A DNA stretch of 64,000 bases from contig NZ_JAMZIK010000048.1 in the NCBI RefSeq assembly GCF_024178315.1, positions 1 to 64,000 on the forward strand, written 5' to 3'. The translations under genes and the position numbers were made by a program. Below are positions 1 through 6,684 of the stretch, piece by piece. The stretch is from Siccirubricoccus soli. Its GTDB lineage: Bacteria > Pseudomonadota > Alphaproteobacteria > Acetobacterales > Acetobacteraceae. How positions within the stretch are numbered: position 1 is the first letter of the stretch; each line of letters begins with the position of its first letter. The notes beneath the pieces are model-generated. The model had not been told where the DNA came from. It saw only the letters and a program-made list of their open reading frames with translations, and did not search any database.

Positions 1-1
1 G

Positions 2-799
2 AACCGCTACTCCCACGACGCGCGCACCCAATTCCTCAACTGGGCTCTCGTCGCCGCCGGTGCCTTCGACTTCGCCGCCGACGCGCGCGGCTGGACCAAC
101 GGCGTGGCCCTCGAGTGGGAGAACGGCACCTGGGGTCTGCGGGCTGGAGCCTTTCAGGTGTCGCGGCGGGCGAACGGCCTGTTCATGGACCCCGCGGTGA
201 CCCGGGCCTGGCAGGTCATCGGCCAGGCGGACCGCTTCTTCCAGCTCGGCGGCCGACCGGGCGCGCTGCGCGTCCTGTACGGCGCCTCGCGTGCCCGCCA
301 GTCCACCTGGGGCGAAATCTTCGCCAACGGCTTCGACACCTTCGAGCAGAACCCGGGGGGCTATCGCCTGAAGCACATGGCGGCCCTGAACCTCGAGCAG
401 GAGCTCGCCGACGGCCTCGGCGCCTTCGCCCGGCTGTCCTGGAACGACGGGCGCGTCCAGCCCTTCGAGTTCACGCAGATGGATCGCGCCGTCTCGGCGG
501 GCCTCGCGCTGCGCGGGCTGCGCTGGGGGCGACCGGCAGACACCGCGGGGCTCGCTGCCAACGTCGGCTGGATCTCGCGCGGGCAGCAGCGATACCTGGG
601 ATCGGGCGGCATCGGCTTCATCGTCGGCGACGGGCGACTGAACTACGCGCCCGAGTGGGTGACCGAGGTGTACTACGACGCCCGGATCGCACCCGGCATC
701 AACCTCGGACTCGACTACCAGCTGGCGGTGAATCCCGGCTACAACGCCGACCGAGGGCCCGTGCACCTCTTCGCGGTCCGGCTCCGGACGGCGTTCTGA
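2..799 (+). CDS. OprB-type carbohydrate porin, 3' part
   Basis: The frame is open from base 2, so the start lies outside the window; 265 residues are visible. The opening segment (NRYSHDARTQFLNWALV, then GAFDFAADARGW) and later alternating aromatic/polar strands match the second half of OprB carbohydrate-selective outer-membrane porins. The protein ends in RLRTAF, and a terminal Phe is typical of outer-membrane beta-barrels recognised by BAM. The expected role is passive uptake of sugars or other small solutes across the outer membrane. It has no visible link to the metal genes downstream and may be chromosomal backbone. Family assignment is from recognised pattern, not a search. Confidence 0.75.
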   Translation, partial: NRYSHDARTQFLNWALVAAGAFDFAADARGWTNGVALEWENGTWGLRAGAFQVSRRANGLFMDPAVTRAWQVIGQADRFFQLGGRPGALRVLYGASRARQSTWGEIFANGFDTFEQNPGGYRLKHMAALNLEQELADGLGAFARLSWNDGRVQPFEFTQMDRAVSAGLALRGLRWGRPADTAGLAANVGWISRGQQRYLGSGGIGFIVGDGRLNYAPEWVTEVYYDARIAPGINLGLDYQLAVNPGYNADRGPVHLFAVRLRTAF

Positions 800-905
800 G
801 CATGGGGCCCGCCGCGCCCGCCACTCCGCCGACGCGCCGACCCGAAACTCCGGCGCTTGCTTCGGCGGGTCGAGCGGCCGCTCAGCGGAACGAGGCCCCT
901 CGGAC

Positions 906-1112
906 CTACAATCCTTGATGGGGCCGGACAAAGGTGCAGGTCCAGGGTGTCCGGTAGCGGCAATAGCGCACACCGTGGGGCGTGGCACCGCAGTAGCAGG
1001 CGGCGCTGTCCCAAGGCGCTTGCGGCCGCTCTCCGGCGGCGCACCCCGCCAGCGCGCAGCAAGCGCAAAGCAGGATCCCGAAGCCCTTGGTGAAGGCGTG
1101 TCCGCGAAGCAT
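906..1112 (-). CDS. small Cys-rich lipoprotein
   Basis: A 68-residue product. I start it at the ATG ending at 1112 because a GGAAGG ribosome site sits about 6 nt upstream and because a lipoprotein signal follows at once: a basic n-region (MLRGHAFTKG), a hydrophobic stretch and the lipobox LAGC. The mature part is about 45 residues with several further cysteines (CYC, RYCRYR, WTCTF). It should be anchored in the inner or outer membrane. The same frame stays open further upstream, but that part looks non-coding. It is transcribed away from the His-rich lipoprotein at 1285. No family is recognised; metal or redox binding is only a guess from composition. Confidence 0.5.
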   Translation of the reverse strand: MLRGHAFTKGFGILLCACCALAGCAAGERPQAPWDSAACYCGATPHGVRYCRYRTPWTCTFVRPHQGL

Positions 1113-1284
1113 GGCGCCTTCCACCCGGGCCGACGGTCTTCCGCCCCGGCGGAGCCACTCGGCCCGGCGAGCCGCCCGGACAGCGCCGCCCAGGCCCGCT
1201 CTCCCATTGCCGCCACGCACCCACACACCTCCGGCCCATATCCTCCGACCCATATGGAGTGTGCCAGGATGGGAGAAAGGCGTC

Positions 1285-1533
1285 ATGCGCTGGGTCGCCG
1301 TCGCCATCGCGCTGGGTCTGCTGGCCGGGGTCCCGGCCTGCGTCCAGCCGTCCCACCACGGGCTGGCACCCGCCTATTCGGCCCATGGCCTGGCGCCGCA
1401 CCCGGTTGCTCCGCAGTGCCCGGGCGGGCAGCACCACCACGGTGCGGCACCGCCCCGTCACCACGAAAGGCCGTCGCTCCACGACCGCCATTATGGCAGC
1501 CGTGGCAACGACGGTTGTCATCACGCCCCCTGA
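1285..1533 (+). CDS. His-rich small lipoprotein
   Basis: An 82-residue product starting at an ATG preceded by a strong GGAGAAAGG ribosome site. The N-terminus is a signal peptide ending in a lipobox-like GVPAC, so the mature chain would begin at the Cys near residue 19. The mature part is Pro/His-rich, with HHG, QHHHG, RHHER and CHHAP clusters, which suggests binding of Zn, Cu or Ni outside the cytoplasm. The His content fits the surrounding czc/cus genes. I recognise no family. The reading frame extends upstream to 1087 but without a better start. Confidence 0.5.
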   Translation: MRWVAVAIALGLLAGVPACVQPSHHGLAPAYSAHGLAPHPVAPQCPGGQHHHGAAPPRHHERPSLHDRHYGSRGNDGCHHAP

Positions 1534-1658
1534 GCGCGTGATCCTCGAGGATGGTCCACGTGCCGGGGCGCGCCCCGGGCGGGCGGGCACGTCGGTTTCC
1601 TTGCGGCCGGGCAGCCCTTGGGAGGCCCGGCCGGTGGTCCGCGATCCCGGCTTCCATA

Positions 1659-2036
1659 TCAGTGGCCGGGCGGGGGGGCGCCGCGACCACGGGCGTGAGG
1701 TTGCAGACCGTCGCCGCTGGGGGGATCGAAATGCGCGGGCGCACTGTCACCCACTTGGCCGGACACCGCGCCCGGACGGTGCGGCTGAGGGCCGTCGCCG
1801 CGCGGCGGGTCGAAGTGCGCCGGGGCACCGCCTGCCTGGGTCCGGGCGGCGTTCGGGTTGTGCGGCTGCGGGCCATCGCCGTGCGTCGGGTCGAAGTGCG
1901 GACCCTGGCCGCGCTGTCCGGCGGCCTGGGCAAGCACCGGGCCTCGCTCGACCACGTCGTCCGCGGTCGCCCGGGGGGCCAGGATGGCCGCTCCCGCCAG
2001 GGCAGCGACGGCCACCAGGGCATTGCGAAGAACCAT
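1659..2036 (-). CDS. secreted HFDP-repeat protein (three repeats)
   Basis: A 125-residue protein with an AGGAG ribosome site 9 nt before the ATG and a signal peptide cleaved near residue 25 (ATA-DD). The mature chain starts with a linker (GPVLAQAAGQRGQG), followed by three copies of a short motif, HFDP-x-x-GDG-x-QPH, at about residues 47-59, 74-86 and 102-114, spaced 27-28 residues apart. The rest is Gly/Pro/Ala-rich and probably unstructured. Regularly spaced His and Asp suggest metal or calcium binding in the periplasm, which is inference. A one-repeat paralogue with the same signal-peptide style and the same VLAQAAGQR linker lies at 14275, so the two flank the czc region. No known family is recognised. 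Confidence 0.65.
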   Translation of the reverse strand: MVLRNALVAVAALAGAAILAPRATADDVVERGPVLAQAAGQRGQGPHFDPTHGDGPQPHNPNAARTQAGGAPAHFDPPRGDGPQPHRPGAVSGQVGDSAPAHFDPPSGDGLQPHARGRGAPPPGH

Positions 2037-2551
2037 GTGCGCTCTCTCCTACACTGGCTGCCCGGAAGGTGGCAGCCGCGACGGACGTTGATTTCGGCCG
2101 GGAATGTCACAGGCAGCGTGCGGCGGCGCATCGTTTTGTTGCGGGACGCCTGTCCCCAGTGCGACGGCCGCTTCGCCACTGCGATGGGCGTGCGACACCG
2201 GCCGAGGGGCCAAGGTCGCGTCCTCGAAGCCTCGGGCGAAGGGGTGGGGGTGCTCTGGGCCGGGACGAGCCTGCGCAACACGCACGCACTCGCCGGTCGG
2301 GCGGAGCACCGCCGCTACCGCTTTCCTGAGGCGAGTTCGACGGTCCGAGCGGCGCGCGGGCTGGGCGGCGCCCCAGGTCGCCAAGGATTCGCGCCTAAGG
2401 AAGGCGGCGCCCAAGATACTTCGTTGCGAGCCGTCGCGCGCCGCGACGCCCGGTTTGCAGGTGGGAAGCCGGATGTCGCGGGCGTCGGCCAGCCTGCAGG
2501 GCCGCCGGGTCACCCAGCGGTCCCCACCGACGGATGGCCGGAGGCGGCGGC
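2037..2551. other. intergenic, no gene seen
   Basis: About 515 bases between two minus-strand genes. Open frames exist only because of high GC; none has a convincing start with ribosome site, signal peptide or recognisable domain. I see no strong hairpin or repeat. The promoter of the HFDP protein at 2036 should lie in its first 100-150 bases but no clear -35/-10 pair stands out. Confidence 0.4.
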
Positions 2552-3139
2552 TCAGCTTCCGGGAGGACGCGGGGAGGGCTGCCGCAGCTCCGTGGCGGAC
2601 CAGTTGATCAGGGTCGGCGCCATCACCGCGTTCAGATGGTCGACCGAGACCTTCACCGGCGCGTTGGTCGCGCGGTCGAGCCACACCGTCTGCAGGTAGG
2701 TGTAAGTCGACCCGGCGATGTCGAAGCGGCGCTCAAGCTTCACCGCGTTGAAGGTTCCGGCGGGCACACGGATCGGTTCGAAGCTGGCAAGGCGCCACGT
2801 CTCAAAGACGTGGGTGCTGTTACTGTCGCGGCCCACGCTGAAGTAGTCGAACCGTCGCTCGCCGCCGACTGGACCAGAGAGGAGCGAAGTGAGGTGCGCC
2901 CGGCCGTTCACGTACTGCCGTTCGCTGGGCGCCCAGATGCCGAGCACCAGCCGCTGGCCGCCGCCGACCAGACAGACAAGCGGATCGTTCGCGTCAGCGC
3001 CACGGAAGGTGATGGTGTCACCGGTCGAGCGCTCCACGGCAGTTCCCGGCTCCGGACAGCTGAAGCGCCAAACCGGCGCCTGTGCGCTCGCCACCCCGCT
3101 CGCCAGCATGACGGCGGCGAAAGTCATCGCGCGGATCAT
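2552..3139 (-). CDS. secreted protein of unknown function
   Basis: A 195-residue protein. The start at 3139 has a GGGAGG ribosome site 6-7 nt upstream and opens a clean signal peptide (MIRAMTFAAVMLASGVASA-QA), so the longer upstream frame is not used. The mature chain has two Cys (FSCPEPG and LVCLVGG) that could form one disulfide. A pattern near the C-terminus (RVPAGTFNAVKLERR, then TVWLDRATNAPVKV) is common in exported proteins that resemble lipid- or sugar-binding beta folds, but I cannot name the family. Predicted periplasmic. It stands alone on its strand, some 450 bases from the sensor kinase gene. Confidence 0.6.
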   Translation of the reverse strand: MIRAMTFAAVMLASGVASAQAPVWRFSCPEPGTAVERSTGDTITFRGADANDPLVCLVGGGQRLVLGIWAPSERQYVNGRAHLTSLLSGPVGGERRFDYFSVGRDSNSTHVFETWRLASFEPIRVPAGTFNAVKLERRFDIAGSTYTYLQTVWLDRATNAPVKVSVDHLNAVMAPTLINWSATELRQPSPRPPGS

Positions 3140-3591
3140 CCAAACCTCCCTGATGCCGCAGCGCATGGTGCGGCTGCGGTCGTTGCGCCACTCGGACTGC
3201 GTTGCTCGCAGCACGGAGGGTATGGCGGCCTTATCGTGCGGCTTGGTGACCATTCGGCATCTTTTTGTTGCTGCAGCCGTCACCCGGGCACCGCCAACTT
3301 GGCGGGGACTTGGCGGGCTGGCCTCGGCCAGGAAGGCAGCCGTAATGAGCTCGCCAGCCGCCAAGTAGGCGCAGCGCTTCCTCTCCGTCCACGCCCAGAT
3401 CAGCAACCTCTTCCATCACCGCCGCGACCACGTCTCCGCCAGCGAGTATCGAGCAGCGACGGCCCGTGCGTTCGAGGTGTGGGCCGACATCAGCGGTGGT
3501 GCTGTCGCGGCTTGAACCATAAGGAATCACTGGCCTCTGTCTGCCACCGCGGTTGTCTCAGGGCCAACAAGTTGACGGTGCCGTCGCGGCG
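3140..3591. other. intergenic, no gene seen
   Basis: About 450 bases between the secreted-protein gene and the 3' end of the kinase gene. Base composition is slightly less GC-rich than its surroundings. No frame here has a supported start or a recognisable product. It may contain remnants of older genes, but I could not identify any. Confidence 0.4.
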
Positions 3592-4941
3592 TCAGCCAGG
3601 CCTGCCGTTGCCCGGAGTGACGCGCGGCAGCCGCAACGCCGCCACGGTCCCCTGCCCCGGCACGCAGGCGAGGTCGAGCGTCCCGCCATGCGCCTCGGCG
3701 ATGGCGCGCGCGGTGGACAGGCCCAGGCCGCTGCCGCCCCCCGCCGCGCGGGCCCGGTCCCCGCGGAAGAAGGGCTCGAAGGCGCGGGCGAGATCCCCGG
3801 GCGGCAGGCCGGGCCCCCGGTCGCCGACCCGGATCTCCACGTCCGTCCCGGTCGCCAGCACCTCGACCCAGGGATCGCTCCCGTGTTTCACCGCGTTCTC
3901 GATCAGGTTGCGGACCGCCCGCTTCAGCGCCACCGGCCGTGCCGGGGCCATGCCGTCGTCCAGCCTGCGCTCCTCGACCGCCGCGCCGGACTCGGCGAAC
4001 TCGTCCACCACCACCTGCACCAGCGCCGCAACCGAGACTGGGACCACCGGCTCCCCACCGCCATCGCCGCCGCGCAGGTAGGCGAGCACGTCGCCCACCA
4101 TCCCTTCCATCTCCGCGAGGTCGCGCAGCAGCCTTCGGCGCAGCGCCGCGTCCGGCAGCTCGTCGGCACGCAGCTTCAGCCGGGCAAGCGGCGACATCAG
4201 ATCGTGCGAGAGCGCTCCGAGCGCCAGTGAGCGCTGGCGCAGCAGGTCGCGCACCCGCCGCATGGCCCCGTCGAGCGCCTCCGCGACCTCGCGCACCTCT
4301 CGCGGGCCGCCGACCGGCGGCAGCGGCGCGTCGCTGTCGGGCGGCAGGCCGCGCACCGCCCGCGCGAGCCGGGACAGCGGTGCCGCGGCCACGCGCGAGG
4401 CGAAGGCGATGCAGAGCAGCAGCGCGAAGGCGATCGCGCCGACGGCGACCCGGAAGGCGACGTCGTCGGCCGCGATCAGCGACACGGCCAGCACCCGGGC
4501 GTTCACCCAGCTGCCGTCGGCGAGCCGAACGCTGACGATCGCCTCCCGCATCGCACCGTGGGCGGCGTCCGGGACGCCCGGGGCGGCGCGGAGCTCGCGC
4601 GCCACCTCGGCCAGGCGCCCGACATGGGCGAGGTCCGGCGCCGCCCTGGCCCGCTCCCGCGGCAGTTCCGGACTGTCGCCCCACGCCACCTCGACGTCGG
4701 GACCGGACAGGGCACGCGCGAGGGACGGGCGGTCGGACGGCGCGGCGCCTGCGATCGCCTCCACCGCCCCGGCGATCCGGTGCGCCGCGACCTCGGCCGC
4801 GCCGTGCTCGGCGGCCCGACGCAGCAGCGCGGCGTGCACGACGAGGCTCGCCACCAGGAGGAGGACCAGCGCGGCGGCACCGGGGGCGAGGATGCGCGCC
4901 GCGAGGGTGTCGGGCAGCCAGCGGCTCGGCCCGACGGTCAC
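3592..4941 (-). CDS. sensor histidine kinase of the metal-operon type
   Basis: A 449-residue membrane kinase. The start is the GTG at 4941, which overlaps the stop of the response-regulator gene by 4 bases (translational coupling). Order: transmembrane helix at about 17-40, a periplasmic sensor loop of roughly 120 residues, a second helix at about 163-182, HAMP-like linker, dimerisation/phosphoacceptor box with His246 (ALSHDLMSPL), N box (RNLIENAVKHG, about 344), G1 (GDRGPGLP) and G2 (GGGSGLGLSTARAIAEAHGG split across 401-420). All residues for autophosphorylation are present. It should phosphorylate the upstream regulator. Position beside czcCBA suggests metal sensing like CzcS/CusS, but the sensor loop shows no obvious His/Met cluster, so the signal is open. 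Confidence 0.85.
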   Translation of the reverse strand: MTVGPSRWLPDTLAARILAPGAAALVLLLVASLVVHAALLRRAAEHGAAEVAAHRIAGAVEAIAGAAPSDRPSLARALSGPDVEVAWGDSPELPRERARAAPDLAHVGRLAEVARELRAAPGVPDAAHGAMREAIVSVRLADGSWVNARVLAVSLIAADDVAFRVAVGAIAFALLLCIAFASRVAAAPLSRLARAVRGLPPDSDAPLPPVGGPREVREVAEALDGAMRRVRDLLRQRSLALGALSHDLMSPLARLKLRADELPDAALRRRLLRDLAEMEGMVGDVLAYLRGGDGGGEPVVPVSVAALVQVVVDEFAESGAAVEERRLDDGMAPARPVALKRAVRNLIENAVKHGSDPWVEVLATGTDVEIRVGDRGPGLPPGDLARAFEPFFRGDRARAAGGGSGLGLSTARAIAEAHGGTLDLACVPGQGTVAALRLPRVTPGNGRPG

Positions 4942-5696
4942 GACCACTCCACGTCGCAGGCGAGCATGTACCCGGCGCCGCGCAGGGTCTTGATCACCCC
5001 GACGGCTTCGTCGTGGCGGCCGCCAAGCTTGCCGCGCAGGCGGCTGACCTGGGCGTCCACCGAGCGCCCCAGGCCGCCGAAGGCGCGGCCGCGGGCGAGG
5101 TCGAGCAGCTGGTCGCGCGAGAGGACCCGCTGCGGCCGCTCCACGAAGGCGAGCAGCAGGTCGTACTCGCCGCTGGTCAGCTCGACGCGCCCGCCGCCGG
5201 GGGCCGTGAGCTCGCGCCGCCGCGTGTCGAGCGTCCAGCCGCCGAACACGGCGCGGTCCCGGGCGCCGCCCGTGCCCACCGCCCCGCCGCCATCCCGGCG
5301 GCGCAGCACGGCGCGGATGCGCGCCACCAGCTCGCGCGGGTCGGGCGGCTTGACCATGTAGTCGTCGGCCCCAAGCTCCAGGCCAACGACGCGGTCGGAC
5401 GCCTCGCCGAGTGCCGTCAGCAGGATGACCGGCAGGTCGCCCTGGGCGCGGATGTCGCGGCACAGCTCGAAGCCGGAGCGGCCGGGAAGCATGACGTCGA
5501 GCAGCACGAGGTCCACCCTGGCGGCCCCGGCCAGCACTTCGCGCATCTCGACACCGTTGCGTGCGCCGCTCGCGCGGAACCCGCTCCGGCGCAGCAAGGC
5601 AAGCAGCAATGGCCGCAGTTCGCCATCGTCCTCGACAACCAGGACGTGCCGCCCCTCGCCCGACAGGACCGGCGGCGGATCATCTTCGTTCAACAC
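4938..5696 (-). CDS. OmpR-family response regulator
   Basis: A 252-residue two-domain regulator. I start it at the GTG at 5696, which has GAGGTGGG about 7 nt upstream; the frame further upstream is not conserved-looking. Receiver domain at about 16-130 with the acidic pair (VVEDD), phosphoacceptor Asp67 (LVLLDVMLPG), and Lys116 (DDYMVKPPDP). A C-terminal winged helix follows (LTSGEYDLLLAFV, RSVDAQVSRLRGKL, IKTLRGAGYML), typical of OmpR/PhoB DNA binding. Cotranscribed with the kinase gene, which starts inside its stop codon. It probably controls nearby efflux genes. The KPP instead of KPF after Lys116 is common in this subfamily. Confidence 0.88.
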   Translation of the reverse strand: MLNEDDPPPVLSGEGRHVLVVEDDGELRPLLLALLRRSGFRASGARNGVEMREVLAGAARVDLVLLDVMLPGRSGFELCRDIRAQGDLPVILLTALGEASDRVVGLELGADDYMVKPPDPRELVARIRAVLRRRDGGGAVGTGGARDRAVFGGWTLDTRRRELTAPGGGRVELTSGEYDLLLAFVERPQRVLSRDQLLDLARGRAFGGLGRSVDAQVSRLRGKLGGRHDEAVGVIKTLRGAGYMLACDVEWS

Positions 5697-5706
5697 GCTA
5701 CCCACC

Positions 5707-5991
5707 TCACTCGAACAGGTTCCGCAGCCAGGATTGCAGCTGATGGCCGAGGCCCCCCTCGCGGTGCCCGCGGGGCAGCGGCGGCGGGGACGGCTGGGTC
5801 CAGCCACCGGCTGGCTGGCCGGGGGCAGGCAACGCGGACGGGGAAGGCGCGTCGCACGCCGCGCCGTGGTCGATGAGCTTGTCGAACTCGCAGCAACCGA
5901 GCCAGACGCCGCGGCACTCCGGGCAGCGGTCGATCCTGATGCCCTCGCGGCCGCCCGCCACCAGGTCCACCCGGCGCCCCGGGCAGTGCAT
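5707..5991 (-). CDS. zf-TFIIB-type zinc-ribbon protein, one Cys missing
   Basis: About 94 residues from the ATG at 5991 (AGGAG lies about 10 nt upstream; an alternative GTG start lies at 6027). The N-terminal half follows the small zf-TFIIB ribbon family: a first knuckle, then REGIRIDRCPECRGVWL and a FDKLID segment. In the family the first knuckle is CPxC; here it reads MHCPGRR, so the second Cys is replaced by Arg and the tetrahedral site keeps three Cys. The C-terminal half is Pro/Gly-rich and ends in SWLRNLFE. Cytoplasmic; function in this family is poorly defined. It ends 10 bases before the start of the response regulator gene and may be in one operon with the two-component pair. Confidence 0.6.
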   Translation of the reverse strand: MHCPGRRVDLVAGGREGIRIDRCPECRGVWLGCCEFDKLIDHGAACDAPSPSALPAPGQPAGGWTQPSPPPLPRGHREGGLGHQLQSWLRNLFE

Positions 5992-6131
5992 CCCGGCGCG
6001 GCTCCTGGCCTGCTGGACCTCGCCCACGCCTCACGGTGCTTGCCTTTGCTTGACGGGAACCGGCGGCACCGGCCGCGCGGCTCTCCGATGACCACGGTGG
6101 CGATCGGAACCGGCAAGCCGATGCCCGCGAC

Positions 6132-6674
6132 TCACAGGGGCGAGCACCGCCCGATGGTGATGGACGGCGAGTCCGTGTCGGGCTCGTCGCCCGTGCGGCC
6201 CGACAGCCAGCCGCCTTCGTAGTAGGACTGGTAGCGCAATGTGTCGCGGTTGATGGTGAAGTCGATCGAGCCGAAGATCCGGCATCTGAGCAAGCCGTGC
6301 CGGAAGTCGCGCTCACAGGGATACCTCGCCCGCTTGCCCTCCTCGCCCACGACCCAGAGGAATTCGACGGCAGGGTGCTGCAGCAGCTCGCGCCACAGGG
6401 CGACGTCGTCGTCATCGGCCCGCCGCACGACGTAGTGCTTGCCAGTCGCCCTGAATGGGGTGGCAACCCATTCCTGGGCCGTGCGGTCGTAGCGCATCCC
6501 GGCCGCCTGCTCGGCCACGCACAGCCATCCCTCCTGCGCCAGCGCGCGGTCGGCAACCACCATCGCCATCGCGCACAGGAGGCATCGCCAACTCACTGGC
6601 CTCCCCCGCCCGGTGGGCGGCCGCTCTCGGTCCGGCACGCAGGATTGGGGAACGGGAGAGGCGCTCCACATCAT
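6132..6674 (-). CDS. secreted protein coupled to czcA
   Basis: A 180-residue product. The ATG at 6674 has an AGGAGGGAAGG ribosome site that begins at the czcA stop codon, so it is almost certainly cotranscribed with the efflux operon. The N-terminus is long before the hydrophobic signal (WRCLLCAMAMVVADRALA-QE, about 29-47); a GTG at 6596 would give a shorter leader but its ribosome site is too close. The mature chain has Cys near WLCVAEQ, YPCERD, LLRCRIF and IGRCSPL, allowing two disulfides. The family is not recognised by name; similar short exported proteins with a Cys pair and YQSYYEGGW-like motifs are common hypotheticals. Periplasmic, possibly accessory to metal efflux. Confidence 0.6.
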   Translation of the reverse strand: MMWSASPVPQSCVPDRERPPTGRGRPVSWRCLLCAMAMVVADRALAQEGWLCVAEQAAGMRYDRTAQEWVATPFRATGKHYVVRRADDDDVALWRELLQHPAVEFLWVVGEEGKRARYPCERDFRHGLLRCRIFGSIDFTINRDTLRYQSYYEGGWLSGRTGDEPDTDSPSITIGRCSPL

Positions 6675-6684
6675 GCCTTCCCTC

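Noticed and set aside
739-1590. Long minus-strand frame in the lipoprotein region
   Set aside because: It covers both strands' small lipoproteins and is Arg/Gly/Pro-rich shadow coding.
2889-3368. Plus-strand frame opposite the secreted protein at 2552
   Set aside because: It overlaps a signal-peptide gene with a strong ribosome site and has no features of its own.
6088-6110. A copy of a czcA-like segment (ATGACCACGGTGGCGATCGG) upstream of the zinc-ribbon gene
   Set aside because: Only about 20 bases match the IATVVIGG stretch of czcA at 6850-6870, and the surroundings do not align. Could be a tiny relic but is too short to call.
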